Below, one piece after another: positions 9,133-19,626 of a DNA stretch of 64,000 bases (positions are counted from its first letter, which is position 1; every line of letters begins with the position of its first letter). Under the pieces are notes generated by a model. That model saw nothing but the letters and a program-made list of their open reading frames with translations, ran no database searches and was not told where the DNA came from. A program made the translations under genes and the position numbers. Origin of the DNA: an uncultured Clostridia bacterium (GTDB lineage Bacteria; Bacillota; Clostridia; Oscillospirales; Ruminococcaceae); the NCBI GenBank assembly GCA_945873955.1, contig CAMCFA010000008.1:1-64000 (forward strand), read 5' to 3'.

Positions 9133-10073
9133 GCGATATGGCACAGAAATACGATAAAAAGCAGCCTGTTATTCAGAAACAGCCTAAGTTTTCGGTGGTT
9201 ATCCAGACCGATACATATCAGAAGCTTGTCAACAACACGCTCGGCGACCCAGAAAAGGCAAAGCACTTTGTCGCTTCTATAACCTCTGCCGTGGCGGTCA
9301 ATCCCGCCCTGCAGGATTGCGAGGCAGGTTCAATACTTGCCGGGGCATTGCTTGGCGAAAGCCTTAATCTTTCCCCTTCACCTCAGCTCGGCCATTACTA
9401 CCTTGTACCGTTTAAGACCAAGACCAAGTTAAAGGACGATAACGGCAACGACATATACACATATAAAGCACAGTTCGTGCTTGGCTATAAGGGCTACATA
9501 CAGATGGCGCTCCGCTCAGCTCAGTACAAGTTCCTCAATGTTGTAGCTGTGAAGCAGGGAGAATTCATAAGTTGGGATCCGTTCCGCGAAGATCTCCGTT
9601 GCAACTGGAGTACAGCAGACAATCGCGACGAACTGGAGACAGTTGGGTATGTAGCGTGCTACGAATATCTGAACGGCTTCCGTAAGACGTTGTACTGGAG
9701 CAAGGAGAAAATGCTTGCACACGCCGACAAGTATAGCCCGGCATTTTCCGCAGCGGCATACAACAAAATTCAAGCTGGACAAGTTCCCGATGATGATATG
9801 TGGAAATATTCATCGTTCTGGTACAAAGATTTTGACGCCATGGGTATGAAAACAATGCTTCGGCAGCTCATAGGCAAGTGGGGTGTCATGAGTATCGAGT
9901 TCCGCAACTCTTACGATAATGACGGAAAGGCGTTGAGAGTGACAGATACGGGTGAATTCCTGCCGGACAACGGAGATGACTTCGATAATACCACGCCGCT
10001 TATTCAGCCTGGTTCGACTATAAACCCCGAAGCAACCAGCACGGCGCAGGCGGTTAATCTCAACGACTTATGA
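9129..10073 (+). CDS. recT: RecT single-strand annealing recombinase
   Basis: LQDCEAGSILAGALLGESLNLSPSPQLGHYYLVPF ... LGYKGYIQMALRSAQY. Confidence 0.92.
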   Translation: MSDMAQKYDKKQPVIQKQPKFSVVIQTDTYQKLVNNTLGDPEKAKHFVASITSAVAVNPALQDCEAGSILAGALLGESLNLSPSPQLGHYYLVPFKTKTKLKDDNGNDIYTYKAQFVLGYKGYIQMALRSAQYKFLNVVAVKQGEFISWDPFREDLRCNWSTADNRDELETVGYVACYEYLNGFRKTLYWSKEKMLAHADKYSPAFSAAAYNKIQAGQVPDDDMWKYSSFWYKDFDAMGMKTMLRQLIGKWGVMSIEFRNSYDNDGKALRVTDTGEFLPDNGDDFDNTTPLIQPGSTINPEATSTAQAVNLNDL

Positions 10074-10747
10074 TACCGTTTGAAATCATCTCAACCGGCT
10101 CGCAGGGCAACGCCGTAGTTCTTAATAAGATAATCCTTGTGGACTGCGGCGTGTGCTTCAAAAAGCTCGAGCCTTACTATCGGGACCTAAAGCTGGTGCT
10201 GCTCACACATATCCACTCCGACCATTTCAACAAGACTGCCATACGCAAGCTGGCGAGCGAGCGTCCAACGCTTCGCTTCGCCTGCGGCGAATGGCTTGTA
10301 AACGACCTGCTTCAATGCGAGGTACCCGCCAGGCAGATAGACGTACTGAAAAGCAGAACGATGTACAATTACGGAGCCTGCAATATCATTCAGTTTCCGC
10401 TTTCTCATGACGTCCCTAATTGCGGGTGGATGATACATTTTCCGGTCGGTAAAGTGATATATGCAACAGATACAAACAATCTTAACGGCGTATCGGCATT
10501 CGGCTACGACCTCTATTTGATAGAAGCGAACTATGTAGAAGAGGATATCTGGGAGAAAATCCGAGAGAAAGAAGCTAACGGAGAATATGCTTACGAGCGG
10601 CGCGTATTGCGAACGCACCTATCAAAGGCTAAGTGCGATGATTTTCTTGTGCGAAACTGCACGGCAAAATCGCATTACGTCTATATGCATTGCCACCGTG
10701 ATGACGATGACGATACAGAAAGGAACGAACAATGTACAACAAAGTGA
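10070..10747 (+). CDS. MBL-fold metallohydrolase
   Basis: LVLLTHIHSDHFNKTAIRKL metal-binding motif. Confidence 0.85.
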   Translation: MIPFEIISTGSQGNAVVLNKIILVDCGVCFKKLEPYYRDLKLVLLTHIHSDHFNKTAIRKLASERPTLRFACGEWLVNDLLQCEVPARQIDVLKSRTMYNYGACNIIQFPLSHDVPNCGWMIHFPVGKVIYATDTNNLNGVSAFGYDLYLIEANYVEEDIWEKIREKEANGEYAYERRVLRTHLSKAKCDDFLVRNCTAKSHYVYMHCHRDDDDDTERNEQCTTK

Positions 10748-11187
10748 TAATGATGGGGCGTATATGCTCCGACCCGGAGTTTAAGACGACTCCCAACGGC
10801 GTGAACGTATGCACGTTCCGCATAGCAGTTGACCGGCGGTTTCAGACGCAGGGCGAGGAACGCAAAGCAGATTTCTTCAACGTAGCCGCTTGGCGGCAGA
10901 CCGGGGATTTTGTACGTCAGTATTTCGGCAAGGGCCGCATGATCTTAGTTGAAGGCGAAATGCAGACAAGGCAGTATACCGACAAGAACGGGAATGCTGC
11001 AACGTGGTATGAGATAAATGCAGAGCGCGTTAGTTTCACAGGAGAAAAGTCAAGCGGAACTCAGACGTCCGCGGCACAGCCTGCGCAGGATTATTCGTCA
11101 AACACCAGCACAGCTGCTCAGACACCGTCTGCTTCCCCCGCGTCCTCTTTCTCACAAGCGGACTCTGATGATGATTATCCGTTCTGA
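10732..11187 (+). CDS. ssb: single-stranded DNA-binding protein
   Basis: MYNKVIMMGRICSDPEFKTTPNGVNVCTFRIAVDRRF...DDDYPF C-terminal tip. Confidence 0.95.
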   Translation: MYNKVIMMGRICSDPEFKTTPNGVNVCTFRIAVDRRFQTQGEERKADFFNVAAWRQTGDFVRQYFGKGRMILVEGEMQTRQYTDKNGNAATWYEINAERVSFTGEKSSGTQTSAAQPAQDYSSNTSTAAQTPSASPASSFSQADSDDDYPF

Positions 11188-11201
11188 TTGGCGGTGGGTA
11201 A

Positions 11202-12077
11202 ATGGCAACAGGTAAAAGATACTACTGGATGAAACTGAAAGAAGATTTCATGACATCGGACACCGTGGACTATTTCATGTCGCTTCCTAACGGAGCAAAT
11301 TACGTCGTACTGTACCAGTTGCTTTGCCTTAAAACAATAAACACCGATGGCAGGCTTTCAAGGCAAATCGGAGAGATAATCATTCCTTATGACGTTGCAA
11401 AAATTCAGCGTGATACAAAATGGTTCACAACCGACACCATTCGTGTAGCGTTGGAACTGTATAAGAAATTCGGCTTGATTTATGAAGACGTAGACGGTGT
11501 ACTGGTGCTTGCTGACCACAACAATCTTGTTGGAAGCGAAACGAATTGGGCGCAGCAAAAGCGAAATCAAAAGCTGAATGCGTCTGATAAGAAATTGCTC
11601 GACAACGGAAACCAAGTGGAAAGTAAGGTGGAAAATTTCCACCCAGAGAATAGAGGTATAGAGATAAGAGATAAAGATACAGATATTAGAGTGGAGGAGG
11701 AAGCTATCGAACCTGCACCACCTTCCTCCACCCCCTGTCCATTTGGCGAAATACAAAGGCTTTGGAATGAAATCTGTATCAGCTTATCCCGTGTCGACAG
11801 TATACAGCACGAGCGGCGAAAATTGGTTCAAGCGCGGTGGAACGAATATCCCTCGATAGCAAAGTTTGAAGAGGTTTTTCGCAAAGTCGAAGCAAGCAAA
11901 TTTCTCAAAGGAGCCAATAAGAGGAATTGGATAGTGAAATTCGACTGGCTGATGAAAGAAGACCATTTCACTAAGACGCTTGAGGGTAATTACGATGACT
12001 ACAAAGCTCCAAAGGACTCCGAATCATCAGTAGACATTGACGAAATAATGGAGGAGCTTCGCCGTCAATACCAATAA
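11202..12077 (+). CDS. phage replisome organizer / DnaD-like protein
   Basis: YYWMKLKEDFMTSDTVDYFMSLPNGANYVVLYQLLCLKT N-terminal replisome organizer domain. Confidence 0.8.
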   Translation: MATGKRYYWMKLKEDFMTSDTVDYFMSLPNGANYVVLYQLLCLKTINTDGRLSRQIGEIIIPYDVAKIQRDTKWFTTDTIRVALELYKKFGLIYEDVDGVLVLADHNNLVGSETNWAQQKRNQKLNASDKKLLDNGNQVESKVENFHPENRGIEIRDKDTDIRVEEEAIEPAPPSSTPCPFGEIQRLWNEICISLSRVDSIQHERRKLVQARWNEYPSIAKFEEVFRKVEASKFLKGANKRNWIVKFDWLMKEDHFTKTLEGNYDDYKAPKDSESSVDIDEIMEELRRQYQ

Positions 12078-12096
12078 GGAAGGAGGGCATATACAG

Positions 12097-12306
12097 ATGA
12101 AATACATAGCATACGCAGCCGCAGCTATTATCGGCCTGTTCATGCGAACAATGGCAGCGTACTCTATTGGCTGGACAACCTACCGCATGGACGGTCACGA
12201 TATTCTCATGGCGTTCTTCGGTATAGTGATTGTGTGGTGCGTCAGAGGTATGTTTATGCCGGCAACCAAGAAGCCACGGAATAGGAGCGATAAGAATGAC
12301 CGTTGA
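12097..12306 (+). CDS. small membrane protein
   Basis: ORF with AAGGAGG SD and hydrophobic segments. Confidence 0.5.
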   Translation: MKYIAYAAAAIIGLFMRTMAAYSIGWTTYRMDGHDILMAFFGIVIVWCVRGMFMPATKKPRNRSDKNDR

Positions 12307-12730
12307 ATTTACAGTCGAGGGAAATCCGTTCGGAAAGCAGCGCCCACGGCATAACCGGGCAACGAACGTGACCTATACTCCCAAAGAAACTACCAACCAT
12401 GAAGAGATGATTGCGCTGTCCTACAAGAGAAAGTACGGACGTACCAGATTTGCACCAGGAACGCCGCTCTGTTTGGCCGTAAAGGCATATATGCCTATTC
12501 CTAAGGGTGCAACCAAGGCAAAGCGTAAACTCATGCTGGAGGGGGCAATACGCCCGATTGTGAAGCCCGATTGGGATAACATTGGAAAGCTCGTAGCCGA
12601 TGCCCTCAACGGCATAGCTTACGATGACGATAAGTGCATTTGCGCTGCCGTCGTCGAAAAATATTACAGCGATCTTCCGAGAACGGAGATCATAATTACT
12701 GAATGTGTTGCCAGCGCCGGCAATACATAA
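12296..12730 (+). CDS. rusA: RusA-family Holliday junction resolvase
   Basis: MTVEFTVEGNPFGKQRPRHNR...KPDWDNIGKLVADALNGIAYDDD. Confidence 0.9.
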   Translation: MTVEFTVEGNPFGKQRPRHNRATNVTYTPKETTNHEEMIALSYKRKYGRTRFAPGTPLCLAVKAYMPIPKGATKAKRKLMLEGAIRPIVKPDWDNIGKLVADALNGIAYDDDKCICAAVVEKYYSDLPRTEIIITECVASAGNT

Positions 12731-12753
12731 TCAACGTGGAAGGAGCATTTACC

Positions 12754-14448
12754 ATGAACGAAAACGAAAAGGCAGCAATAGTCTACATACCCGGGAACAA
12801 GTTGTTCCCTCACCCGGACAACCCCCGAAAGGATCTCGGAGACCTTGACGAACTCACCGAAAGCATTAAGGCGAAGGGCATACTTCAGAACCTTACCGTT
12901 ATCCAGGGTCACCGCGTCACGAGCGAAGAATGGTCAGAACTCGCAAGGGAATATCACGACAATCCCTCCGAAGAGCTTAGAAACAAAATGAACTCGATAC
13001 ACTCAGGAGAGTTTGTTGATGATGGCTACACGATAGTCATTGGTCACAGAAGATGGGCAGCAGGAACCAAAGCCGGTTTGACAGAGTTTCCGTGCGTAAT
13101 ATCCCAGATGACTGAAGCAGAGCAGATTCAGACCATGCTTCTGGAGAATATGCAGCGTTCTGACCTGTCTATTGTTGAGCAGGCGTTTGGTTTTCAGATG
13201 ATGCTTGACCTTGGCGATAGTGTGGCCGACATATCAGAGAAAACCGGCTTTTCCGAGTCAACAGTTCGCCGCCGCGTAAAGCTGCTGGAGCTTGATCACG
13301 AAAAGCTGAAATCCATTGAAAGCGCTCAGTTCTCGCTTGATGACCTCGACAAGCTCAATAAGATTGAGAGCATTGAAACACGGAATGAATTGCTGACCGA
13401 TCTCGGTACCAACAACTTCAATTTCAAATACACAAATGCGCTCAACAAGCAGAAGCGGGATAAGCTGAACAAGGAAGCCGTAGAATATCTGGAATCCATG
13501 GGTATCAAGGAGTATTTCGGTAAGGACTACACAATCAAGAAATCCCTCCTTGATGTCAGCTCGCTTAAGTCGGAGAGTGTGGAAAAATTCTTCGATGAAT
13601 GCAGCACTAATCATATTGAGTTATTTTATGTGATGAATCCGTATTGCTTATATCTCGTAAGCAAGCCTAATCTGGCTGACCCTAATATCATGAGCGAACG
13701 TGAAAGAGAGCGTCAGAGAAGTGTTTGTCTGGCAAATCACAAGCGTGAGATAATTCACAGGACTAACCAAAATATGTACTCTCTGCGCTTCAATTTCATC
13801 AAGCAGTTCACCAAGACCAACGCCAAGAAATATTTCAAGGTGATTGCCAGATATTTTGCCAAGGTAGTAGCAAAAGAATGCTATGAGGTTTCCGGAGATA
13901 GCCTTCGCGAACTGATGGGAATTACCGGCAGCGAAGCAGAGAATGATACTGAGCTGGCTCATGCGGTCGATAGTGCTGTCGATTATTCCCCCGAACTGCT
14001 CATGCTGTACTGCATATATTCTACGTTCGGCGACAGCGAAAGGCTCGGATATTTTAACATGTATTCACCAGATGAATATTATTCATTGAACGAAGAACTT
14101 GATAACATATACGAATTCCTTACAAATATCGGCTATGAGCTGTCAGACGGCGAAATGCAGCTCCGCGATGGTTCTTCTCCGATGTTTGATCCCGACAACA
14201 TGATATACAAGCTCGAAGATGAGCCGAACAAGGCAGTGCCGCTTGATAAGTTCCTGACCGATGTTCGTACATACAACACATTCAAGCGCTGTGGCGTGGT
14301 TGATTCCGAGGACCTGACAAAGAAAGAGCAGGAAGGCAAGCTGTCGGAAATACCCGATACAGTATACGCACGCGCTGTCAAGATGGCACAGGAGCACGGC
14401 GTTGAGCTTCCGAGGAGAAACCCCAATAACGAAGGTGAGGGGCGGTAA
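12754..14448 (+). CDS. ParB/RepB-like protein, large, no adjacent ParA
   Basis: NPRKDLGDLDELTESIKAKGILQNLTV...IGHRRWAAGTKAGL...MLLENMQRSDLSIVEQAFGFQ. Confidence 0.85.
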   Translation: MNENEKAAIVYIPGNKLFPHPDNPRKDLGDLDELTESIKAKGILQNLTVIQGHRVTSEEWSELAREYHDNPSEELRNKMNSIHSGEFVDDGYTIVIGHRRWAAGTKAGLTEFPCVISQMTEAEQIQTMLLENMQRSDLSIVEQAFGFQMMLDLGDSVADISEKTGFSESTVRRRVKLLELDHEKLKSIESAQFSLDDLDKLNKIESIETRNELLTDLGTNNFNFKYTNALNKQKRDKLNKEAVEYLESMGIKEYFGKDYTIKKSLLDVSSLKSESVEKFFDECSTNHIELFYVMNPYCLYLVSKPNLADPNIMSERERERQRSVCLANHKREIIHRTNQNMYSLRFNFIKQFTKTNAKKYFKVIARYFAKVVAKECYEVSGDSLRELMGITGSEAENDTELAHAVDSAVDYSPELLMLYCIYSTFGDSERLGYFNMYSPDEYYSLNEELDNIYEFLTNIGYELSDGEMQLRDGSSPMFDPDNMIYKLEDEPNKAVPLDKFLTDVRTYNTFKRCGVVDSEDLTKKEQEGKLSEIPDTVYARAVKMAQEHGVELPRRNPNNEGEGR

Positions 14449-14654
14449 TGGAAATCATTGACGTTAAGGAAGCTGTCGAGAGAATGAAGCCCAAAAGACC
14501 ACTTGCAAGCGCTTCCGGAAAGTATGGCGCATGCCCTTGCTGCGAGTGCCTAATAAGCAAGTACGAACCGGCGCACGGTAATCTGATAATAAAGCACTGC
14601 AAGTGGTGCGGGCAGGCGCTTGACTGGGAAAAGGAGAAGACCGACAATGGCTAA
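14448..14654 (+). CDS. hypothetical zinc-ribbon-like protein
   Basis: CPCCECL...CKWCGQ; ATGA-type coupling. Confidence 0.6.
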   Translation: MEIIDVKEAVERMKPKRPLASASGKYGACPCCECLISKYEPAHGNLIIKHCKWCGQALDWEKEKTDNG

Positions 14655-15285
14655 TGATTACCAGAACAAGATCGAGCAAGAGTGGTGCGTGAAGCAGTTC
14701 GCAACGCACAAGGCAAAGCTTGTCCAGGACACGGACCGTTATTTCATAGCAGATTGGCGGCGAGCTGATGGCAGCGGCGATTACTACATCAATTTCATCG
14801 TTGATAAAAAGCGCGGCAGCCTTATCATCAGCGGAGACCTTGGAGACTGCATAGCAACATGGTATAATCCTCAAACACCGGAGAATATCAACTCGTTCAT
14901 TCGTCATAACGTTGAATATTTTATCAGCAAATTTCAGGCTTCGTCAGATAAGTACACGTATGATGAGGACGATGTCCTTTCCGGAATAAAAAATATGTTC
15001 AAGGAATACAAAATCGAAATAGTGTCAGGCATTGATTACGAGGACGAAGAGGATTTCTGGGACAGGGTCAAGGAAGAGGTAGCCGAAAGCTGTGATTGTA
15101 AGGTTTACCGCCCCACTCAAAAGCTTGTCGACCTGATTGAAGAATATGACGAGGAATACTGGGAATGGCTCTACCATTGCGGAGAACACGTTGCCAAGCG
15201 CGTGTATCTGTGGGTATACAGTTTCGACCGGGTACTCAGACAGCTTGGCTATATCGGAGGTGAGAAAAATGCAGCTGGTTTATGA
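14647..15285 (+). CDS. hypothetical phage protein
   Basis: MANDYQNKIEQEWCVKQFATHKAKLVQDTDRYFIADWRRADG. Confidence 0.65.
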   Translation: MANDYQNKIEQEWCVKQFATHKAKLVQDTDRYFIADWRRADGSGDYYINFIVDKKRGSLIISGDLGDCIATWYNPQTPENINSFIRHNVEYFISKFQASSDKYTYDEDDVLSGIKNMFKEYKIEIVSGIDYEDEEDFWDRVKEEVAESCDCKVYRPTQKLVDLIEEYDEEYWEWLYHCGEHVAKRVYLWVYSFDRVLRQLGYIGGEKNAAGL

Positions 15286-15523
15286 TGATATGTTAGAGTT
15301 CGCCGAGATTTCTCGGCGTTGTGTTGAAAACGTCGAGAACGGCACTTGCAATTACTGTATTTTCTGTGACCGCTGCCAGATTGATGTGCCGGAAAACCGG
15401 CACATCTTCTGCGGTACAATCATTGACAATGGCTCCGTGAATACCGCCGCTGAACATTCGGCCCAGGTAACACCAGAAAAGAGCGAAAGCGGCGACGCTG
15501 CTGAATGGCAAAAGATGGGCTGA
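15270..15523 (+). CDS. hypothetical Cys-rich phage protein
   Basis: MQLVYDDMLEFAEISRRCVENVENGTCNYCIFCDRC; SD GGAGGTG. Confidence 0.6.
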
Positions 15524-15538
15524 CAGGAGGTAGACACT

Positions 15539-16507
15539 ATGGGAGGGAAACCCTGGTCAGCCGAAGAGTATGAACTGCTTAAATCACATTGGGGTTCAAA
15601 AAGCCTAAGATACATAGCGAAGTTGCTAGGCCGTTCCGAAAACGCAGTAAAAATAAAAGTTGATAGACTAGGGCTAGGTCCATTTCTTGAAAACGGTGAG
15701 TATGTAACATTAAATCAGCTGTTATCAGCAATTGGAATGTGGTATAGCCGAAAGAACAGATTGCTCAAAAACGGATTCCCGATAAAATACATGCGAAATA
15801 ACAAAAACAGGTTCGCTGTTGTTTATATCGAGGATTTCTGGGAATGGGCCGAGCAGCATAAGGAACTGATTGATTTCAGTAAAATTCCGCTGAATATTTT
15901 AGGCAAAGAGCCGGTTTGGGTGAAAGCATCGAGGACCGCAGACTACAATAACAAGGCAAAGACTAGCCCCTGGACACCATCGGAAGACTCTCAGCTTGTC
16001 GATATGCTCAAAAGCTATAGGTACTACATTGACGATATTGCGGCAGCTCTCAACCGCACTGAGGGCGCTGTAAAAAGGCGCATTCACGATTTGGGGATTA
16101 TCTATCGCCCGTTGAAACACCAAAGCAGACCGTGGACAGATAGTGAGGTGCTTCAATTGCTGGAAATGCGGTCGTCTGGATATAGCTGGAGCGCGATAGG
16201 GAAAAAACTCGGACGATCTGGTGCTTCCTGTTCTGGTAAGTTTGACAATCTTGCAAACCCATATTATAACAAACGGTATACTAGAAATAGCAAAGCGGCA
16301 TTGCGAGAGTGCTTTCAGAAAGAAACGTGCAGCCATTGGCACAAGGCAAGCGGGTGTGATGTAAATGGGAATAATTGCGATTCCTGCGAAATGTTCTGTC
16401 GGCTTACTGGAGAGCGCGATACAGGCTGGAACTCCACCAAGGAATGTGAGGCTGCAAAAAAAATCCTAGAGGAGATGATGAACCAGGATAGCAATAACAA
16501 ACAGTAA
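15539..16507 (+). CDS. SANT/Myb-like DNA-binding protein with repeated domains
   Basis: Repeated motif: PWSAEEYELLKSHW, PWTPSEDSQLVDML, PWTDSEVLQLLEMR. Confidence 0.7.
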   Translation: MGGKPWSAEEYELLKSHWGSKSLRYIAKLLGRSENAVKIKVDRLGLGPFLENGEYVTLNQLLSAIGMWYSRKNRLLKNGFPIKYMRNNKNRFAVVYIEDFWEWAEQHKELIDFSKIPLNILGKEPVWVKASRTADYNNKAKTSPWTPSEDSQLVDMLKSYRYYIDDIAAALNRTEGAVKRRIHDLGIIYRPLKHQSRPWTDSEVLQLLEMRSSGYSWSAIGKKLGRSGASCSGKFDNLANPYYNKRYTRNSKAALRECFQKETCSHWHKASGCDVNGNNCDSCEMFCRLTGERDTGWNSTKECEAAKKILEEMMNQDSNNKQ

Positions 16508-16529
16508 GTCGATTTAAGGAGGAGCATTT

Positions 16530-17384
16530 ATGGCTACAAAACGTGTTTATAATCTTGGCACTCATGCGGTCGAGTTCTCAAAGCTTATCCAGTCTATGAC
16601 CGGAAAGCACCAACTTTGGGAGATATGGGCTGACTTTGTAACAATAGCGGCGTGTGGCATTTCCAATAGTGTTGACCATGCGAACAGAGAACAAAGGGAG
16701 GTACTTGGTAGAAAAACCTTGGAGAAATACGATTCTGACGAAATTGTTAAAATGGGTTCGTTGCTGGGGCTCCTGACATTAGGATTGGAGGAAAATCCGG
16801 AGCAGGATTTCCTTGGGGAAATGTATATGCAGCTTGATCTTGGCTCGCATTGGCATGGACAATTTTTCACTCCTTATAACGTCAGTCGCATGATGGCGAG
16901 GATAGGCACCGACAAGGTCGAACTACTGAAGGAACTTGAATATGATATCGTCTCGTTCAACGATTGCGCCTGCGGAGGCGGTGCTATGCTCATTGCTGCG
17001 GCAAACCAAATGAGAGAGCTGCTTAATGATACCTGTTTCAACTGGCAGGAAAAGTGTCTGTTCGTGGGCCAGGATCTGGACGGCATTGCGGCGAAAATGT
17101 GCTACATACAGTTATCGCTTCTCGGCTGCGCCGGTTATGTTAAAATCGGTGATACCCTTAGAAACCCTGTTGCCGACGGTGACGATCCCGCCGATTACTG
17201 GTACACGCCTATGTACTTTTCGGGAACATGGCATTTTCGCAGGGTGTTCAGAAAGCTGGACAAGATTATCGCTGAAGCCAACAAGGACTTCAATCCGAAG
17301 GGCTCAAAATGGGATCTCTCTGAGAACTCGCCGAGGGATTTACAAATAAGTCTTGACGAACTGAGGGATAGCAATGGAAGATGA
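16530..17384 (+). CDS. N-6 DNA methylase-like protein lacking a recognisable NPPY/F motif
   Basis: HGQFFTPYNVSRMMARIG...FNDCACGGGAMLIAAANQM...GQDLDGIAAKMCYIQLSLLG...IGDTL. Confidence 0.8.
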   Translation: MATKRVYNLGTHAVEFSKLIQSMTGKHQLWEIWADFVTIAACGISNSVDHANREQREVLGRKTLEKYDSDEIVKMGSLLGLLTLGLEENPEQDFLGEMYMQLDLGSHWHGQFFTPYNVSRMMARIGTDKVELLKELEYDIVSFNDCACGGGAMLIAAANQMRELLNDTCFNWQEKCLFVGQDLDGIAAKMCYIQLSLLGCAGYVKIGDTLRNPVADGDDPADYWYTPMYFSGTWHFRRVFRKLDKIIAEANKDFNPKGSKWDLSENSPRDLQISLDELRDSNGR

Positions 17385-18357
17385 ACGTGCGCTTAAGATA
17401 ATTCAGCAGCAGCAGAGGATAAGCCTTGAACAGCAACGCTTAATAACAATGCTTATGGGTGCAGATATTTCCCCAGACATTATTGGGGAGACCGCCGATA
17501 TTCGGAATAATATCGGTTCGGATTTTCCAGAACCGAAACTTACTCAAAAAGTAATCACTTCTGAGGATTTCGATGTAAACGCGTTTAAGGAATGGCTTTA
17601 TAGCGAAGGTGTTTCCGGAAACACTGTGGATTCATACGCCTTTGCCGCAAAACAATTTTTCAGCAAATACGGCGAACTTAACACGGATAATCTAAACAAA
17701 TACGCGGAATTTCTCAAGTCAAACTTCAAACCCAAAACCGTAAATCTCAGGTATTCCGGAATGGACAGTCTTTTTAAATTTCTGAATTACAGCGGATACA
17801 AGTTTAAACGGCTTAGGATACAGACAAAATCGTTCTGCGACAACGCTATAAACGAGGAACAGTACAATCAATTCATTCAATACGCGGAAGCTCATTGTAC
17901 AAGAGCTGCGATAATTGCAAAGGTGATAGCAAATACCGGGGTAAGAGTTTCCGAGTTGGTCGAATTGAGAACAGCCAACCTTGATATTGGATATCAGGAT
18001 ATTGTCAGCAAGGCCAACAAGCAGAGACGTATCTATTTCCCAAAATCGCTTGTTTCCGATATAAGGAACAAATGCGGAAAGGTTTACATATGCGAATCAA
18101 GGTTTGGGACAAAGTATTCAACCCGCGGCGTTAGGGAAATGCTTGTAGATTATGCAAAAAAGGCAGGGATTCCGGTTGAGGTCGCGCACCCGCACTCATT
18201 TCGTCATTTCTTTGCGAAAATGTTCCTAAAGCACAACAACGACATCACGCTGCTTGGCGACCTACTCGGACATTCGGATATTACAACGACTGCAATATAT
18301 ACCCGGAAAACATCTGCTGAGCAGCAGCGTGAGCTAGACAAAATAATCAATTGGTAG
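17374..18357 (+). CDS. XerC/D-like tyrosine recombinase inside the prophage
   Basis: TGVRVSELVELR...HPHSFRHFFAKMFL...LLGHSDITTTAIYT. Confidence 0.9.
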   Translation: MEDERALKIIQQQQRISLEQQRLITMLMGADISPDIIGETADIRNNIGSDFPEPKLTQKVITSEDFDVNAFKEWLYSEGVSGNTVDSYAFAAKQFFSKYGELNTDNLNKYAEFLKSNFKPKTVNLRYSGMDSLFKFLNYSGYKFKRLRIQTKSFCDNAINEEQYNQFIQYAEAHCTRAAIIAKVIANTGVRVSELVELRTANLDIGYQDIVSKANKQRRIYFPKSLVSDIRNKCGKVYICESRFGTKYSTRGVREMLVDYAKKAGIPVEVAHPHSFRHFFAKMFLKHNNDITLLGDLLGHSDITTTAIYTRKTSAEQQRELDKIINW

Positions 18358-18599
18358 GAGGTGATACCGTTGTGAAGCAATACTGCAAATATTGTGCATA
18401 TTGCGTAGACGGCGATGCTTATTACTGCACACTCAAAGACATTGTTTTATCAGAAAGCAAAGTGAGAAGAACAAATCGCTGTGCCGACTACCAATATTCC
18501 GTCCTGGGAGACGTGAACAGCGGAAAGCAATACACACCTCGGAATCAGAGGTCAATTACGGATGGCAAAGAAGCTTTCGAGCAGCTTACGCTATTCTAA
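18351..18599 (+). CDS. small hypothetical Cys-rich protein
   Basis: CKYCAYCVDGDAYYC; GGAGGTG upstream. Confidence 0.5.
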   Translation: MVGGDTVVKQYCKYCAYCVDGDAYYCTLKDIVLSESKVRRTNRCADYQYSVLGDVNSGKQYTPRNQRSITDGKEAFEQLTLF

Positions 18600-18646
18600 A
18601 TCAACACATTTGCCTGCATAGGCAAAACGCGAAAGGAGCAAATTAA

Positions 18647-18931
18647 ATGGCTGAAACAGAAGCACAAAGGCTGCTGAGGGAACGAAGGAAAGCTGCCAGA
18701 CTGTGTACACGGTGCGGCTGCAAGAAAGAACCATCTCGATATCAGCAGTGTGAGAATTGCCGTAAATATAACCTCGAAGCACAGCACAAGTGCGACATAA
18801 GGAAGCTGGAAGCAAGACGTCCGCGCCGATTGACGAGCAACACCCTTTCTATTGCTCAGGTATGCAGAATGGCAGCGGAACGCGGACTCAGTTACGGGCA
18901 AATGGTCGCACAAATGGAGAAGGAGAGTTGA
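18647..18931 (+). CDS. small zinc-binding phage protein
   Basis: CTRCGCKKEPSRYQQCENCRKYN. Confidence 0.65.
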   Translation: MAETEAQRLLRERRKAARLCTRCGCKKEPSRYQQCENCRKYNLEAQHKCDIRKLEARRPRRLTSNTLSIAQVCRMAAERGLSYGQMVAQMEKES

Positions 18932-18932
18932 T

Positions 18933-19613
18933 ATGACAAAGCATATAAAAGCAGAACAAGCCCGAAATCTCCGCTTCAAAAAGGGCATAGCACAAGGATT
19001 CAACTTGTCAGATATACAGGACGAGCTGGGAGAGATCAGCAGCCGGTGCGCCGATATACGCTGGATAGCCGAGGGCGATGAGGATACGCTCATAGCGGCG
19101 CTGGATGGCAACGAAGAGGACGCTTACGAATTCCGTATGATGTTCTCTGACCTTGACTACGAGTGCGAACAAATCAGTAACTTACTGAATGAGGAACACG
19201 TTACGGAATACTTTGATGATTTCTTCTGCCGAGTCGCTGGCGGGTGCATGGACATTCTTGGATATGATACAGTTGAGGAGGATTACTTCGAGCTTACCAG
19301 ATTTGAGGGTGGATTGGCACAGAAAGAAAGCGAGAAACGGCTAATGCGGCTGACTAAGCAGGAGATTTTGAATGCAGCGGAGCAGTGCTTCGGTATAGCT
19401 TCGGCGTTCCTCAATGTCCGGTACAAATTCGACTACCTGAAAGCGACCTTTGACATTATTCGGGAGGAGAATACCTCGTATCTGGAAACCATCAAGGGCA
19501 TTGAAAAAGCCTACGAAAATGCGGCAGCGCAGGATTTTTATATATACGGCAAAGAAACAAGGGAATTTGACCGGCTTGTCGCAGAACTGCCGCCACGGGC
19601 GTGGCTTGAATAA
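18933..19613 (+). CDS. hypothetical phage protein
   Basis: MTKHIKAEQARNLRFKKGIAQGF; SD GGAGAGTTG. Confidence 0.6.
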   Translation: MTKHIKAEQARNLRFKKGIAQGFNLSDIQDELGEISSRCADIRWIAEGDEDTLIAALDGNEEDAYEFRMMFSDLDYECEQISNLLNEEHVTEYFDDFFCRVAGGCMDILGYDTVEEDYFELTRFEGGLAQKESEKRLMRLTKQEILNAAEQCFGIASAFLNVRYKFDYLKATFDIIREENTSYLETIKGIEKAYENAAAQDFYIYGKETREFDRLVAELPPRAWLE

Positions 19614-19626
19614 ACGGAGGTGCGGA

